From: Flavobacterium sp. J27
GTDB lineage: Bacteria > Bacteroidota > Bacteroidia > Flavobacteriales > Flavobacteriaceae
Assembly (NCBI RefSeq): GCF_004303025.1
Contig: NZ_PJQW01000003.1
Location: forward strand, 372,001-436,000
Reading direction: 5' to 3'
DNA: 64,000 nt
Position numbers and translations under genes: made by a program. This document shows positions 51,568-60,456 of this stretch, in pieces; the first letter of the stretch is position 1; every line of letters starts with the position of its first letter. Under the pieces are notes generated by a model. It did no database searches, was not told the DNA's origin, and was given only the letters and a program-made list of their open reading frames with translations.

Positions 51568-52089
51568 TTATTTATTTAACCAAGTTTGTTTTGTTATTTC
51601 ATAAACCGGATTTTCTTCTACTCCATTACTCGCTGTAGTGTAACCAATAATTTTGCCACCTAGTTTTTCCATTGCTTTTTGAGATCTATAATTTGTTTTT
51701 CCAACATAAAATTGAATCTTGTCTATATCATTAAAAGCATAGTCCATCATCATTTTTTTTATGCTACGATTGTAATGTGTGCCCCAATATTTTCTTGCGA
51801 TGAAAGTATAACCAATGACAATGGTTTTTAGTTTTTCATCATAATCATAGAAACGAGATGACCCTATTATTTCGTTGCTATTTTGATCTATAATAACAAA
51901 AGCACCTTTGGAATCTAAAGCTTTTTGGAAGAAGTCTTCAAAAACTTCTTTTTTATATCTATCATTATTAGGATGTTGTTCCCAAAGTAATTTATCGGAA
52001 GCAACTAAATATAAATTATCAAAATCCTCTTTCTGTAAAGGTCTTATAAGGATAGTGTCTTCTATAAGAGTAGGTTGTAAGTTCATCAT
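51568..52089 (-). CDS. GNAT-family N-acetyltransferase
   Basis: From the ATG at 52089 this is a 173-residue RimJ/RimL-type acetyltransferase (LIEDTILIRPLQKEDFDNLY, IGSSRFYDYDEK, GYTFIARKYWGTHYNRSIKK). The acetyl-CoA loop is atypical. The start codon overlaps the TGA of the upstream PD40 gene (ATGA), so translation is coupled. The acyl acceptor is unknown. Confidence 0.85.
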   Translation of the reverse strand: MMNLQPTLIEDTILIRPLQKEDFDNLYLVASDKLLWEQHPNNDRYKKEVFEDFFQKALDSKGAFVIIDQNSNEIIGSSRFYDYDEKLKTIVIGYTFIARKYWGTHYNRSIKKMMMDYAFNDIDKIQFYVGKTNYRSQKAMEKLGGKIIGYTTASNGVEENPVYEITKQTWLNK

Positions 52090-53006
52090 AATTTTAAATA
52101 GCATTTGTAAATTCTACTACATCCGTTTTCATATTGGTTAATTTCTTGCTCAAAGTCTGCTAAAGTTTGAAAATTTTTATTGGAAGTATTATTTCTTCTA
52201 CTTGTAAAATATAAGATGTTGTTATTGGTGTCATAAAAAGGACAATAATCCATAGCTACAGAATTGATTGTTTCACCCAATGATTTTGCGGTTTGCCATT
52301 TACCATTTGTATCTTGGTAGCTAATATATAAATCACCACTTCCTAAACCATCTTCTCTTTTATAACCAGTAAAAATCAGAAACTTCTCTTCGGGATCAAT
52401 AAAAGCATTAAATTCATATCCCGATGAGTTAATTGTTGTACCTAAATTTTCAGGATTGGAATATTTATTAGTATTCCAATAACTTACAAAAATATCATCC
52501 TTTCCCAATGAATTTTTATTTTCAGAAGTAAAATACAAGTTGCCATTTAAAGCAACCGATGGATAAAATTCGTCTTTTTCAGTATTTACTGGTGCACCAA
52601 TGTTTATGGGTTTTGACCAATTTCCTGAGACGCTTTTTCGTTCTACATACCAAATGTCATAATCTTTGCTAGTTGAAATGGTATCTTGTAGCGGTCGGTT
52701 TGAAGCAAAATACAAACGTAGTCCGTCTTGACTTAAAAAGGGTTCAAGATCTCTAAAATTACTGGAAAAAGAAACTAAGTTTGGTTTTGTCCATTTGTTT
52801 TTAACTTTTTTACTAAATACAATTCGAGAAATTTCTTCATTCATGTTTTGAACGGTAAAATACATTTCATCCTGATTTTTTGAAAGAGTAAAATCTCTGC
52901 AATTAGAATAGTTTATTAGAAAATCAAAAGCTGGGATTACTTGTTTATTTTGAGAAAATTCTTTTGTAAAGACAAGTAATACGACCCAAAAAAATATTTT
53001 TTTCAT
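52086..53006 (-). CDS. Exported PD40 beta-propeller protein
   Basis: This 306-residue protein has a signal peptide (MKKIFFWVVLLVFTKEFSQ) and at least four WD40-like PD40 repeats with the marks EPFLSQDGLRLYFASNRP, FYPSVALNGNLYFTSEN, EFNAFIDPEEKFLIFTGY and CPFYDTNNNILYFTSRR. Such TolB-like propellers usually bind proteins or peptides in the periplasm. It is six bases downstream of an esterase gene and coupled to a GNAT gene. Confidence 0.85.
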   Translation of the reverse strand: MKKIFFWVVLLVFTKEFSQNKQVIPAFDFLINYSNCRDFTLSKNQDEMYFTVQNMNEEISRIVFSKKVKNKWTKPNLVSFSSNFRDLEPFLSQDGLRLYFASNRPLQDTISTSKDYDIWYVERKSVSGNWSKPINIGAPVNTEKDEFYPSVALNGNLYFTSENKNSLGKDDIFVSYWNTNKYSNPENLGTTINSSGYEFNAFIDPEEKFLIFTGYKREDGLGSGDLYISYQDTNGKWQTAKSLGETINSVAMDYCPFYDTNNNILYFTSRRNNTSNKNFQTLADFEQEINQYENGCSRIYKCYLKL

Positions 53007-53012
53007 GATAAA

Positions 53013-53834
53013 TTATTTCGATTCTTTGTATGGAAATTCAATTAAAAAGGCTTTGTACAAACTATTATGTAAAATGGTTGCATGATTTTCTTTTGGAAAA
53101 AACTGAAAATCGGATTTAATTTTATTAGGATATTTTTTTAATTCAGAAGCTAAAGTTTTTGCATCTCGAATCATAATTTTATGCTCTTCACCTACGGCAA
53201 CATATACATAAACTGGTTTTTGAATTTTAGATAAGTAGCTTGTGGCATTTTTTAATAAAGATTGGTCATCCCACCATAAGCTCGGACTAGTGATAATATA
53301 ATTTGTAAATAATTCTGGCTTTTTAAATAGTATTTCAGTGGCTAATAAACCACCTAAAGATTGCCCTAAAAGGTATTTTTTTTCAGAGGTTTTGTAGTTG
53401 GCAGTTATATAAGGTTGTAATTCTTTTTCTATAAAAGCAATAAATTTTTCAGATCCACCTGTTGTAGGGTAGTCTTTTTTTAAATCAGGGATCTCTGTTG
53501 GAAAAGTAAGATCATGTTTTCGGTCTATATTAGCAATGCCAACCACAATTGTTTTTGGCATATGTAGTTGAAGATTAAAAAATTGGACTAATCCTGTAAC
53601 GTGTATAAAATCTTCATTTAGAGAACCATCTAAAACATACATAACTGGGTAAGTGATAGAATCATTGGTTTCATATCCTTCTGGTAAATAAATATGTAAC
53701 ATTCTATCTTGAGAAAGAATGTTAGATTTTAAAGTTACAGTTTCTCCAATGGTTAAGGGTTTTTTAGTCTCTTGAGAGTGTAAGTTTTTTGAAAACAAAA
53801 AAGTAAGAATACAGATAGAAAGTATTTTTTTCAT
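53013..53834 (-). CDS. Exported alpha/beta-hydrolase esterase (Fes/IroE-like fold)
   Basis: This 273-residue protein has a signal peptide (to about residue 20) and an alpha/beta-hydrolase core. The nucleophile elbow GQSLGGLLA (Ser near 155), an early YPVMYVLDGSLN strand, and a late NHATIL His are visible. The family includes enterochelin esterases and EstD-like carboxylesterases; no siderophore gene is nearby. It starts a three-gene unit with the PD40 and GNAT genes. Confidence 0.85.
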   Translation of the reverse strand: MKKILSICILTFLFSKNLHSQETKKPLTIGETVTLKSNILSQDRMLHIYLPEGYETNDSITYPVMYVLDGSLNEDFIHVTGLVQFFNLQLHMPKTIVVGIANIDRKHDLTFPTEIPDLKKDYPTTGGSEKFIAFIEKELQPYITANYKTSEKKYLLGQSLGGLLATEILFKKPELFTNYIITSPSLWWDDQSLLKNATSYLSKIQKPVYVYVAVGEEHKIMIRDAKTLASELKKYPNKIKSDFQFFPKENHATILHNSLYKAFLIEFPYKESK

Positions 53835-53960
53835 GGTACAGTTTTTACAGCTAATTTTTACGTAAATATAAGAATCTAGATGGCTTGTAACACTAGTTTA
53901 CAAGTTAAATTATTATGGAAAATACTTAGCTTATTGTTATTAAGAAATAAGGAAAAGAAA

Positions 53961-53992
53961 AAAACCGTCTAAAAAAAGTTTTTTAGACGGTT
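53961..53992. terminator. Hairpin between the esterase and astacin genes
   Basis: AAACCGTCTAAAAAA pairs with TTTTTTAGACGGTTT around a very short loop. It lies 109 bp downstream of the astacin gene end on the minus strand and is its probable terminator. Confidence 0.65.
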
Positions 53993-54101
53993 TCATCATG
54001 CTTGATCTGTTTGTTTGTTGATACAAATCTAAAACGTTTTTTTGTAATAGTTTTACAACAAAATTATAGAATTTGTTAAAATTTCAATATTTAGAGTATT
54101 T

Positions 54102-54965
54102 TTAATATTTCGCATTTATAGCAGCTTTATCGCCTGTTGATAGATAAGAGCGTTGTGAATTCCAGATACTCCCGTCTTTTTTGGTCATTGCTGGAATGCT
54201 AGTGTCGTATACAACTGAACTACTTGCTCTTGAACCATAAAGCATAATGGAATTGTAATCAAAAGAGCCATTAGAGGTGCAATTAGAGCATTTATCGTAT
54301 TGAGAAGTCCAATTTGGTTTAATATTAAAATAATTAACAATGATGTAATTGTCTCGATCGGGTCTTTTTTGTTCGTGAATTAATCCAACAGCATGACCAA
54401 TTTCATGAACTACATTACCAGAACCATAATATCTTGGATCTACACTTATAATTTGTTGTCCACCTCTTCTGCCAATACTTGTACTGTAGGCTGAACCACT
54501 AGAGTTTTGTTCTACCAAAATATAATCTCCTGAACTACTGGAAATTTGAGTAAATGTAAAATTTAGCTGACTAGACCATGTGCTCATGGCGCTCGTCCAT
54601 TTGTTTTTAAGATCTTGAGAAACACCACTAGCATATTTCCAACGAACGTTTCTATTTGGCCAATTTCCACCACCATACACACCACGATTACTATCTTCGC
54701 TAGGAAGTGAAAAATCATTTCTGTCTAAAACAACATCGCCATCATAAAGATATTTGTCATTGTCAATTTCAAGAAGAGTAACATATCTTCCAAGATAAAT
54801 TGCCTCAATTGTAGTGCCAGTAGTTTTGGTATTGTAAATTTCGTCTGTAATTGAATTGACTTCCGTAGCATAATCGGGTTCGGGAACATCATTTTTATCA
54901 CAAGAGCTATAGCCTATGATTAAAATAGTCATCCAAGTAATTTTTTTTAAATTAATTTTTTTCAT
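54102..54965 (-). CDS. Astacin-like (M12A) zinc metalloprotease, lipoprotein
   Basis: This 287-residue lipoprotein (IGYSSC, Cys22) carries the astacin zinc site HEIGHAVGLIHE at 187-198, followed by QKRPDRDNYI as in flavastacin-type enzymes. The Met-turn reads SIMLYGS, with Leu in place of the common His, but the Tyr ligand is kept. A short prodomain of about 75 residues precedes the catalytic part. It should cleave proteins at the cell surface or in the periplasm. Confidence 0.9.
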   Translation of the reverse strand: MKKINLKKITWMTILIIGYSSCDKNDVPEPDYATEVNSITDEIYNTKTTGTTIEAIYLGRYVTLLEIDNDKYLYDGDVVLDRNDFSLPSEDSNRGVYGGGNWPNRNVRWKYASGVSQDLKNKWTSAMSTWSSQLNFTFTQISSSSGDYILVEQNSSGSAYSTSIGRRGGQQIISVDPRYYGSGNVVHEIGHAVGLIHEQKRPDRDNYIIVNYFNIKPNWTSQYDKCSNCTSNGSFDYNSIMLYGSRASSSVVYDTSIPAMTKKDGSIWNSQRSYLSTGDKAAINAKY

Positions 54966-55071
54966 AATCCATAATTGTTTGTTAGGTTTATGTTAAAATT
55001 ATATAATTTAAAAATTAGAATCTTACAATTATCTTGTATTTATTGTTAAATTTTTGTGTTTATTTTATTGG

Positions 55072-55638
55072 TTATCTGGATTTTATGTTTTTTTTACAAA
55101 GTTCAATGATTTCTATGATTCTGTTTTGCCTAGTTTCTGGTCTTTTGGCTTGGTTTAACCAATATAAATAGCCTTTTTTATAGGTTTTGCTGAAATTAGT
55201 ATAGTTAGTCAAGGCCAAAGTGTTTTTTTCAAAAGCTTTTTGTAGATCATCTGGAATTTCTAAATTTTCAACTGCGTCTAAGCTTTCCCAAGATCCATTT
55301 TGTTTCGCAGTGGCTATTTTTTTTAGTCCGCTTTCATGTATTAAATCTTGAACGAGCAATTCTTCGATGTAGGATTTATTCAATTTGCTCCAAACACTTT
55401 TATCTTTTCTAGGGGTAAACAATTGTTTTCTTCTGTCTTCGTCAATTTTTTTTACAGTAGAATCAATCCAACCATAGCAAATAGCAACTTTTACCGCTTC
55501 TTCCCAGCGCATACTTTCCGATTCGCTAGCTACTTTGTAAAAAATTAAATAAACACCATCATAAAGAGTGTGGTTTTCGTGCAACCATTCTCTCCATTCG
55601 GTATCGTTTTTAAAATATAGGATTGGTTTTTCTTTCAT
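55072..55638 (-). CDS. YdeI/OmpD-associated family protein
   Basis: This 188-residue soluble protein has the YdeI-type pattern: LHENHTLYDGVYLIFYK, EEAVKVAICYGWIDSTVKK and FTPRKDKSVWSKLN near the N-terminus, then LEIPDDLQKAF and a C-terminal YLYWLNQAKRPETRQNRI segment. Some relatives affect peptide or bacteriocin sensitivity, but most are uncharacterised. It is transcribed divergently from the hemolysin III gene. Confidence 0.85.
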   Translation of the reverse strand: MKEKPILYFKNDTEWREWLHENHTLYDGVYLIFYKVASESESMRWEEAVKVAICYGWIDSTVKKIDEDRRKQLFTPRKDKSVWSKLNKSYIEELLVQDLIHESGLKKIATAKQNGSWESLDAVENLEIPDDLQKAFEKNTLALTNYTNFSKTYKKGYLYWLNQAKRPETRQNRIIEIIELCKKNIKSR

Positions 55639-55681
55639 GGGTTTTTAGTATCTTTATACCATTATTTATAAGGAAATTACA

Positions 55682-56308
55682 ATGGCAATGCACTTCAAAA
55701 ATAAGGAAGAATTTTTAAATACCATTTCTCATGGAGCTGGAATTGTATTAGGAATTTTTGGATTGATTTTTTTATTGCTAAAAAATAGAGAAGTAACTCA
55801 TTTTAGCACATTAAGTATTTGGATTTACGGATTTTGTTTAATTGCTTTATATACTGCATCAACGGTTTATCATGCGATTGAACATGAAGGAAGAAAGAAA
55901 AAAGCACAAATAATGGATCATATTGGTATTTTTTTACTCATTGCAGGAACATATACGCCAGTTTGTTTGATAACTTTAGAGCAAACTACAGGTTGGCGTT
56001 TGTTTTTTATTATTTGGAGCATTGCTGGAATTGGATTAGTAATGAAACTGTTTTTAACGGGTAAAGTAGAAAAACTATCCTTAATAATGTATTTATTAAT
56101 GGGATGGTTAGTGGTTGCCGAATTAAGTCAACTACTCAATTTACTTTCTACAGAAGCGTTAACTTACATGGCTATAGGCGGTATTTTTTATACTCTAGGT
56201 ACTTTGTTCTATGCTTCAAAGCGAATTCCCTATGGTCATTTTATTTGGCATTTATTTGTTTTAGGAGGTAGTATTTCTCATTATTTTATGATTTATAGTA
56301 TTGTTTGA
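55682..56308 (+). CDS. Hemolysin III family (PAQR-like) membrane protein
   Basis: This 208-residue protein has seven membrane helices and the family histidines: TISHGAG near residue 16, YHAIEHEGRKKKAQIMDHIG around 60-80, and a C-terminal YGHFIWHLFVLGGSISHYF. These place a metal site at the cytoplasmic side as in PAQR and TrhA proteins, which are linked to membrane lipid homeostasis. The gene ends just before a bidirectional terminator shared with htpG. Confidence 0.9.
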   Translation: MAMHFKNKEEFLNTISHGAGIVLGIFGLIFLLLKNREVTHFSTLSIWIYGFCLIALYTASTVYHAIEHEGRKKKAQIMDHIGIFLLIAGTYTPVCLITLEQTTGWRLFFIIWSIAGIGLVMKLFLTGKVEKLSLIMYLLMGWLVVAELSQLLNLLSTEALTYMAIGGIFYTLGTLFYASKRIPYGHFIWHLFVLGGSISHYFMIYSIV

Positions 56309-56326
56309 AAAAAGATGATTGAATAA

Positions 56327-56359
56327 AAAAAACCTGCAAATATCATTTGCAGGTTTTTT
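56327..56359. terminator. Bidirectional terminator between hemolysin III and htpG
   Basis: AAAAAACCTGCAAA pairs with TTTGCAGGTTTTTT around TATCA. It is flanked by A and T runs for both directions. Confidence 0.85.
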
Positions 56360-56383
56360 GTTGTTTCTATTTTTTGTTGCTTC

Positions 56384-58270
56384 TTAGCGAAGTGTTTCAA
56401 AGTTGCGTTTTACAAATGAAGTCAATTCTTCTCCTTTTAATAAACCTTGAGACAATTTGGCTAAATCTAAGGCTTGTTTTACTAGATTGGCTTTTACTTC
56501 TTCATTTTCAGTGTTTAAAATAGAAGTCGCTAAATCTGAATTAGTATTCACAACTAAGTTGTACATTTCTGGGAAATTACCCATACCAAACATACCACCG
56601 CCACCAGACTGACTCATTTCTTTCATACGTCTCATGAATTCAGGTTGTGTAATCATAAAAGGAGCAGATTTACTGTCCATAGCTTCTAATTGAACACTGT
56701 ATTTTTCTTTTGGAACAGTCGCTTCAATTACTAATTTTAAACTTTCTTTTTCTTCATCTGACAATTTTGAAAGTTGGGCATCATCTTTTTGGATTAATTT
56801 TTCAATAACATCTCCATCAACACGTGAAAAAGTAAGATTCTCATTGTCTGCTTCTAGTTTTTGGATTAAATGTGAAACAATTGGACTGTCTAATACTAAT
56901 ATTTCATATCCTTTTTCTTTAGCAGCTTCAATATAACTGTGTTGTGCTTCTTTATTAGAAGCATAAAGTAAGACTAATTTTCCGTCTTTATCAGTTTGTG
57001 TTTCTTTTAATTGTTCTTTTAATTCCGCTAGTGTATAATAGTTGTCATCTACTGTAGGATATAATACAAAATCACCTGCTTTCTCATAGAATTTTGGTTC
57101 AGAAAGCATCCCATATTCTAATACAATTTTAATATCATTCCATTTTGTTTCAAAATCGGCTCTATTTTCATTGAATAACGATTTTAATTTATCGGATACT
57201 TTACGAGTGATGTAGTTTGAAATTTTCTTTACATTTCCATCGGCTTGTAGATAAGATCTCGACACATTTAATGGAATATCTGGAGAGTCTATAACCCCTT
57301 TCAGCATGGTTAAAAATTCTGGAACAATTCCATCCACATTGTCCGTTACAAAAACCTGATTTTGGTACAGTTGAATTTTATCTTTCTGAATTTGTAAGTC
57401 AGCTGCTAATTTTGGAAAGTAGAGAATACCAGTAAGGTTAAAAGGATAATCTACATTTAAATGGATATGAAATAAAGGTTCGTCAAACTGCATTGGATAC
57501 AGTTCACGATAAAAACTTTTATAATCTTCTTCTTTTAAATCGCTAGGTTGTTTTGTCCAAGCTGGATTTGGATTATTAATAATGTTTTCTACCTCTTTGT
57601 ATTCTGTCTTGTAATCTTCTGGAGCATCTTCTGGTTTTGGTAACGCTTCTTGCTTAGTTCCAAAAACAATTGGAATAGGCATGAATTTGTTATATTTCGT
57701 TAACAAACCATTAATTTTTCCTTCTTCTAAAAATTCTAATGAATCTTCAGCGATATGAAGAATTATTTCTGTTCCTCTTTCTTTTTTATCTGCCGGAACC
57801 AAAGTAAATTCTGGACTTCCATCACAAGACCAGTGTGCTGCAGGTTCTTCTTTGAAAGATTTAGTAATAATTTCAACTTTTGAAGCTACCATAAAAGCGG
57901 AATAAAATCCTAATCCAAAATGTCCTATTACACCTGAATCTTTGGCAGTATCTTTATATTTTTCTAAAAACTCTTCGGCACCAGAAAAAGCGATTTGATT
58001 GATGTATTTTTCCACTTCTTCCATGGTCATTCCTAAACCTTGATCGATAATGTGTAATTTTTTACCTTCCTTATCAATCTTTACTTCAATTTGTGGATTA
58101 CCATATTCTACATTTGCTTCGCCAATGCTCGTTAAATGTTTTAACTTTAGTGTAGCATCTGTAGCATTTGAGATTAATTCACGTAAGAAAATTTCGTGAT
58201 CACTGTATAAAAACTTTTTAATTAAAGGAAAGATGTTTTCTACTGATACATTAATTTTTCCACTTGACAT
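56384..58270 (-). CDS. htpG: Molecular chaperone HtpG (Hsp90)
   Basis: This 628-residue chaperone contains the Bergerat ATP site (LRELISNATDATLKLKHL, DQGLGMTMEEV, GHFGLGFYSAFMVA), the middle-domain PLNVSRSYLQ motif and a dimerisation tail. It lacks the eukaryotic charged linker and MEEVD end, as expected. A Gly-Gly-Gly/Met-rich segment (MSQSGGGGMFGMGNF) near the C-terminal domain is a lineage feature I recall from other Bacteroidota. It is monocistronic. Confidence 0.95.
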   Translation of the reverse strand: MSSGKINVSVENIFPLIKKFLYSDHEIFLRELISNATDATLKLKHLTSIGEANVEYGNPQIEVKIDKEGKKLHIIDQGLGMTMEEVEKYINQIAFSGAEEFLEKYKDTAKDSGVIGHFGLGFYSAFMVASKVEIITKSFKEEPAAHWSCDGSPEFTLVPADKKERGTEIILHIAEDSLEFLEEGKINGLLTKYNKFMPIPIVFGTKQEALPKPEDAPEDYKTEYKEVENIINNPNPAWTKQPSDLKEEDYKSFYRELYPMQFDEPLFHIHLNVDYPFNLTGILYFPKLAADLQIQKDKIQLYQNQVFVTDNVDGIVPEFLTMLKGVIDSPDIPLNVSRSYLQADGNVKKISNYITRKVSDKLKSLFNENRADFETKWNDIKIVLEYGMLSEPKFYEKAGDFVLYPTVDDNYYTLAELKEQLKETQTDKDGKLVLLYASNKEAQHSYIEAAKEKGYEILVLDSPIVSHLIQKLEADNENLTFSRVDGDVIEKLIQKDDAQLSKLSDEEKESLKLVIEATVPKEKYSVQLEAMDSKSAPFMITQPEFMRRMKEMSQSGGGGMFGMGNFPEMYNLVVNTNSDLATSILNTENEEVKANLVKQALDLAKLSQGLLKGEELTSFVKRNFETLR

Positions 58271-58412
58271 ATTTATGATTTTTTAATTATACTTTTTTGG
58301 ATTAATTACTACTCAAAAGAAATACCAATTTAAAGAAACTGACAAATTGGCTGAATGGAAATTTTGAAATCGAAAAGTAATATTATGTAAATCAAAATGA
58401 ATAAAACCCACG

Positions 58413-58420
58413 TATCTTTG
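58413..58420 (+). promoter_or_regulatory. -7 promoter element of the lipocalin-like/OmpA unit
   Basis: TATCTTTG matches TAnnTTTG, 25 bp before the ATG at 58446. No -33 TTG at the right distance is seen. Confidence 0.5.
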
Positions 58421-58445
58421 TAATACAATTTTAAAGAAAACAAAT

Positions 58446-58919
58446 ATGAAAAAAGTACTTATAATTATGAGCTTTGTTTTTACACTAGTCTCCTGTAAAT
58501 CGACTTCTCCAGTTGAGACAAAACTAGATATGAAAACCGAAGTAGCTCTTAAAGGCGATTGGATTTTATCTCAGGTAAGTTATCCAAATTCTCAGTATGT
58601 GAAGCTGAATTCTTTTGATTTAGTAGATTCTAATTGTTTTGTAGGTAGTAAGTGGAATTTTATTTCAAATAATAATAAGGGGTCATTTAGTTTAACTAAT
58701 TCTTCTTGTTCTTTGTATTCTTCAGATATTACTTGGTATGTAAATAAAGAAGGACGTTTTGTGATGAAAATTTTAGATGCTGAAAAAGCAAAAAGAGTAG
58801 GTACTGGGTATGTATTGGATTTGGTAAATGTAACGGAAACTACGTTTCAATTAATAGACCATGTGAGTATAGCAGGAAAAAATACTGCGGTTACTTATCA
58901 ATTTGTTAGAAACAATTAA
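58446..58919 (+). CDS. Lipocalin-like lipoprotein
   Basis: This 157-residue lipoprotein (FTLVSC, Cys17) has a lipocalin-like core: LKGDWILSQVSYPN after the signal, DSNCFVGSKWNFISNNNKGSF in the middle, and an end strand AVTYQFVRNN. Small lipoproteins of this type in flavobacteria often precede an OmpA-family gene, as here, 18 bp away. A role in the outer membrane or cell-wall stress response is plausible but not shown. Confidence 0.75.
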   Translation: MKKVLIIMSFVFTLVSCKSTSPVETKLDMKTEVALKGDWILSQVSYPNSQYVKLNSFDLVDSNCFVGSKWNFISNNNKGSFSLTNSSCSLYSSDITWYVNKEGRFVMKILDAEKAKRVGTGYVLDLVNVTETTFQLIDHVSIAGKNTAVTYQFVRNN

Positions 58920-58937
58920 AAATAAAAAAATAAAAAT

Positions 58938-59633
58938 ATGAAAAGGTCAATTATAGTAATGTCAGCTGTAGCAATGAGTTTGCTTGTTAGTATGAACAGT
59001 TGTAATGCAGTAAAAAATACGAATAAAACACAAAGAGGAGCTGCTATTGGGGCAGTAGGTGGTGCAATTATTGGAGGTGTTATTGGTAATAATGTAGGTA
59101 AAGGTGGAAATGGTGCGCTTGGAGCAGTGATTGGCGGTGTTGTTGGTGGAGTTGCAGGGGGTGTTATTGGAAATAAAATGGACAAGCAAGCTAGAGAAAT
59201 TGAAACGGCTTTACCAGGTGCAGAAGTAAAAAGAGTAGGAGAGGGAATTCAATTAGTTTTAGGAGAAAATTCAGTTAATTTTGATTTTAATAAAGCTACT
59301 TTAACTCCATTAGCAAAACAAAACTTAGATAAATTGGTTCCAGTATTTAAAGATTATGCCGATACAGATATTACCATTTTTGGTTATACAGATAGTAAAG
59401 GTGCTGATGATTACAATTTAAAACTGTCAGAACAAAGAGCTACTAGTGTGAAAAGTTATTTAGTACAAAGAGGATTAGCTTCTTCCCGATTTGTAATTAA
59501 AGGAATGGGCGAATCTGAACCTATAGCAGACAATGAAACTGAAGCTGGGCGAAGTAAAAATAGACGTGTAGAGTTTGCTATTGTAGCAAATGATAAAATG
59601 ATAGAAGATGCTAAGAAGGAAGCACAGAATTAA
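58938..59633 (+). CDS. OmpA-family lipoprotein with glycine-zipper segment
   Basis: This 231-residue protein has a lipoprotein signal (LLVSMNSC, Cys22), a glycine-zipper membrane segment from about residue 34 to 80 (GAAIGAVGGAIIGGVIGNNV and a second copy), and a C-terminal OmpA peptidoglycan-binding domain (VNFDFNKATLTPLAKQNL, GYTDSKGADDYNLKLSEQRA, GMGESEPIADNETEAGRSKN). It links the outer membrane to peptidoglycan. It is probably co-transcribed with the lipocalin-like gene and ends at a strong hairpin. Confidence 0.9.
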   Translation: MKRSIIVMSAVAMSLLVSMNSCNAVKNTNKTQRGAAIGAVGGAIIGGVIGNNVGKGGNGALGAVIGGVVGGVAGGVIGNKMDKQAREIETALPGAEVKRVGEGIQLVLGENSVNFDFNKATLTPLAKQNLDKLVPVFKDYADTDITIFGYTDSKGADDYNLKLSEQRATSVKSYLVQRGLASSRFVIKGMGESEPIADNETEAGRSKNRRVEFAIVANDKMIEDAKKEAQN

Positions 59634-59650
59634 AAAAATGTTATGAAAAT

Positions 59651-59684
59651 AAAAAAGGCTGTTGTTTACACAACAGCCTTTTTT
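59651..59684. terminator. Strong hairpin after the OmpA gene
   Basis: AAAAAAGGCTGTTGT pairs perfectly with ACAACAGCCTTTTTT around TTAC. It can act in both directions. Confidence 0.85.
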
Positions 59685-59702
59685 ATTTATAGTAATTGTT
59701 TA

Positions 59703-60305
59703 TTAATAATATTCATTGAATTTAAAAATAATACCACCAGTAACGTTGTACATAATTCCAGTAATTGAGTTTGGGTAATTATCATAAGTATAAGCTCCGT
59801 CAAAGCCGTAATGTTGAGAAAGATTAAAAATAACTGAAGTATCAATAGCAAAATAGATGCCTCTTGAGATTTTAATTTTTGGAGTTAAACCAATGATTGC
59901 ATTAACAGTGTTATCATTATTCTTAAATTCTGATGATTTAATAAAAGAATAACCACCACCCAAATGTCCAGACAAGTTAAAAACACTATATAAACTGGTA
60001 GGATCTATTAAATCGGAAATATTGACAGTACCTTGAAGTGAAATTCTAGTAATAGTAATTCCTGTTTCCTTATTGAAAAGGGCGTTATCTGATCTAAACT
60101 TGTCAGAACCAAAGTCTAATTTAGCACCATAAGATTCATTAAAATCATAAGAAATACCACCTCCTAAATGTGAAAAATTAGTAATGCTTGGTTGTACTAC
60201 ACCATTAAGACCATAATTTACTTCTACACCGAATTGAGCATTAGAGGTAATCGTGCAAAAAAGAAAAGTTAAAATTAAACTAATTGAAAAAAAATTTCGT
60301 GCCAT
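59703..60305 (-). CDS. Outer membrane beta-barrel protein
   Basis: The ATG at 60305 gives 200 residues with a signal peptide (LILTFLFCTITSNAQ). An ORF-extending ATG at 60386 would add 27 residues and bury the signal. The mature protein alternates short strands (FGVEVNYGLNG, GISYDFNESYGAKLDFGSD, GLTPKIKISRGIYFAIDTS) and ends in a Phe/Tyr-rich strand (GGIIFKFNEYY), the standard layout of a small eight-strand-type barrel. Ligand and role are unknown. Confidence 0.78.
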   Translation of the reverse strand: MARNFFSISLILTFLFCTITSNAQFGVEVNYGLNGVVQPSITNFSHLGGGISYDFNESYGAKLDFGSDKFRSDNALFNKETGITITRISLQGTVNISDLIDPTSLYSVFNLSGHLGGGYSFIKSSEFKNNDNTVNAIIGLTPKIKISRGIYFAIDTSVIFNLSQHYGFDGAYTYDNYPNSITGIMYNVTGGIIFKFNEYY

Positions 60306-60430
60306 TTTGAATAATAATAGGTTATTGATTTTGGGTGGCGCAAGATAGAAATTAATTTTATCTGATAAAATCCTTTTTATTAACAATTTATTGTTGCTAA
60401 CTGTTGTTTAAATAAAAGTGAATTTATTTG

Positions 60431-60438
60431 TAAGTTTG
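60431..60438 (+). promoter_or_regulatory. -7 promoter element of the ABC ATPase gene
   Basis: TAAGTTTG matches TAnnTTTG, with a TTG at 60404-60406 about 24 bp upstream. It lies inside the frame's longer version (GTG at 60418), so translation must start at the ATG at 60457. Confidence 0.5.
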
Positions 60439-60456
60439 TTTAAAATTCATGAAATA

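Noticed and set aside
58989..59180. Possible tandem DNA repeat in the OmpA gene
   Set aside because: The GGA/GGT-rich run is explained by the glycine-zipper protein segment, not by a repeat element.
58916..59189. Two long antisense frames rich in Pro/Thr/Ala opposite the OmpA gene
   Set aside because: They mirror the glycine-zipper codons of the OmpA protein; low-complexity composition, no independent evidence.
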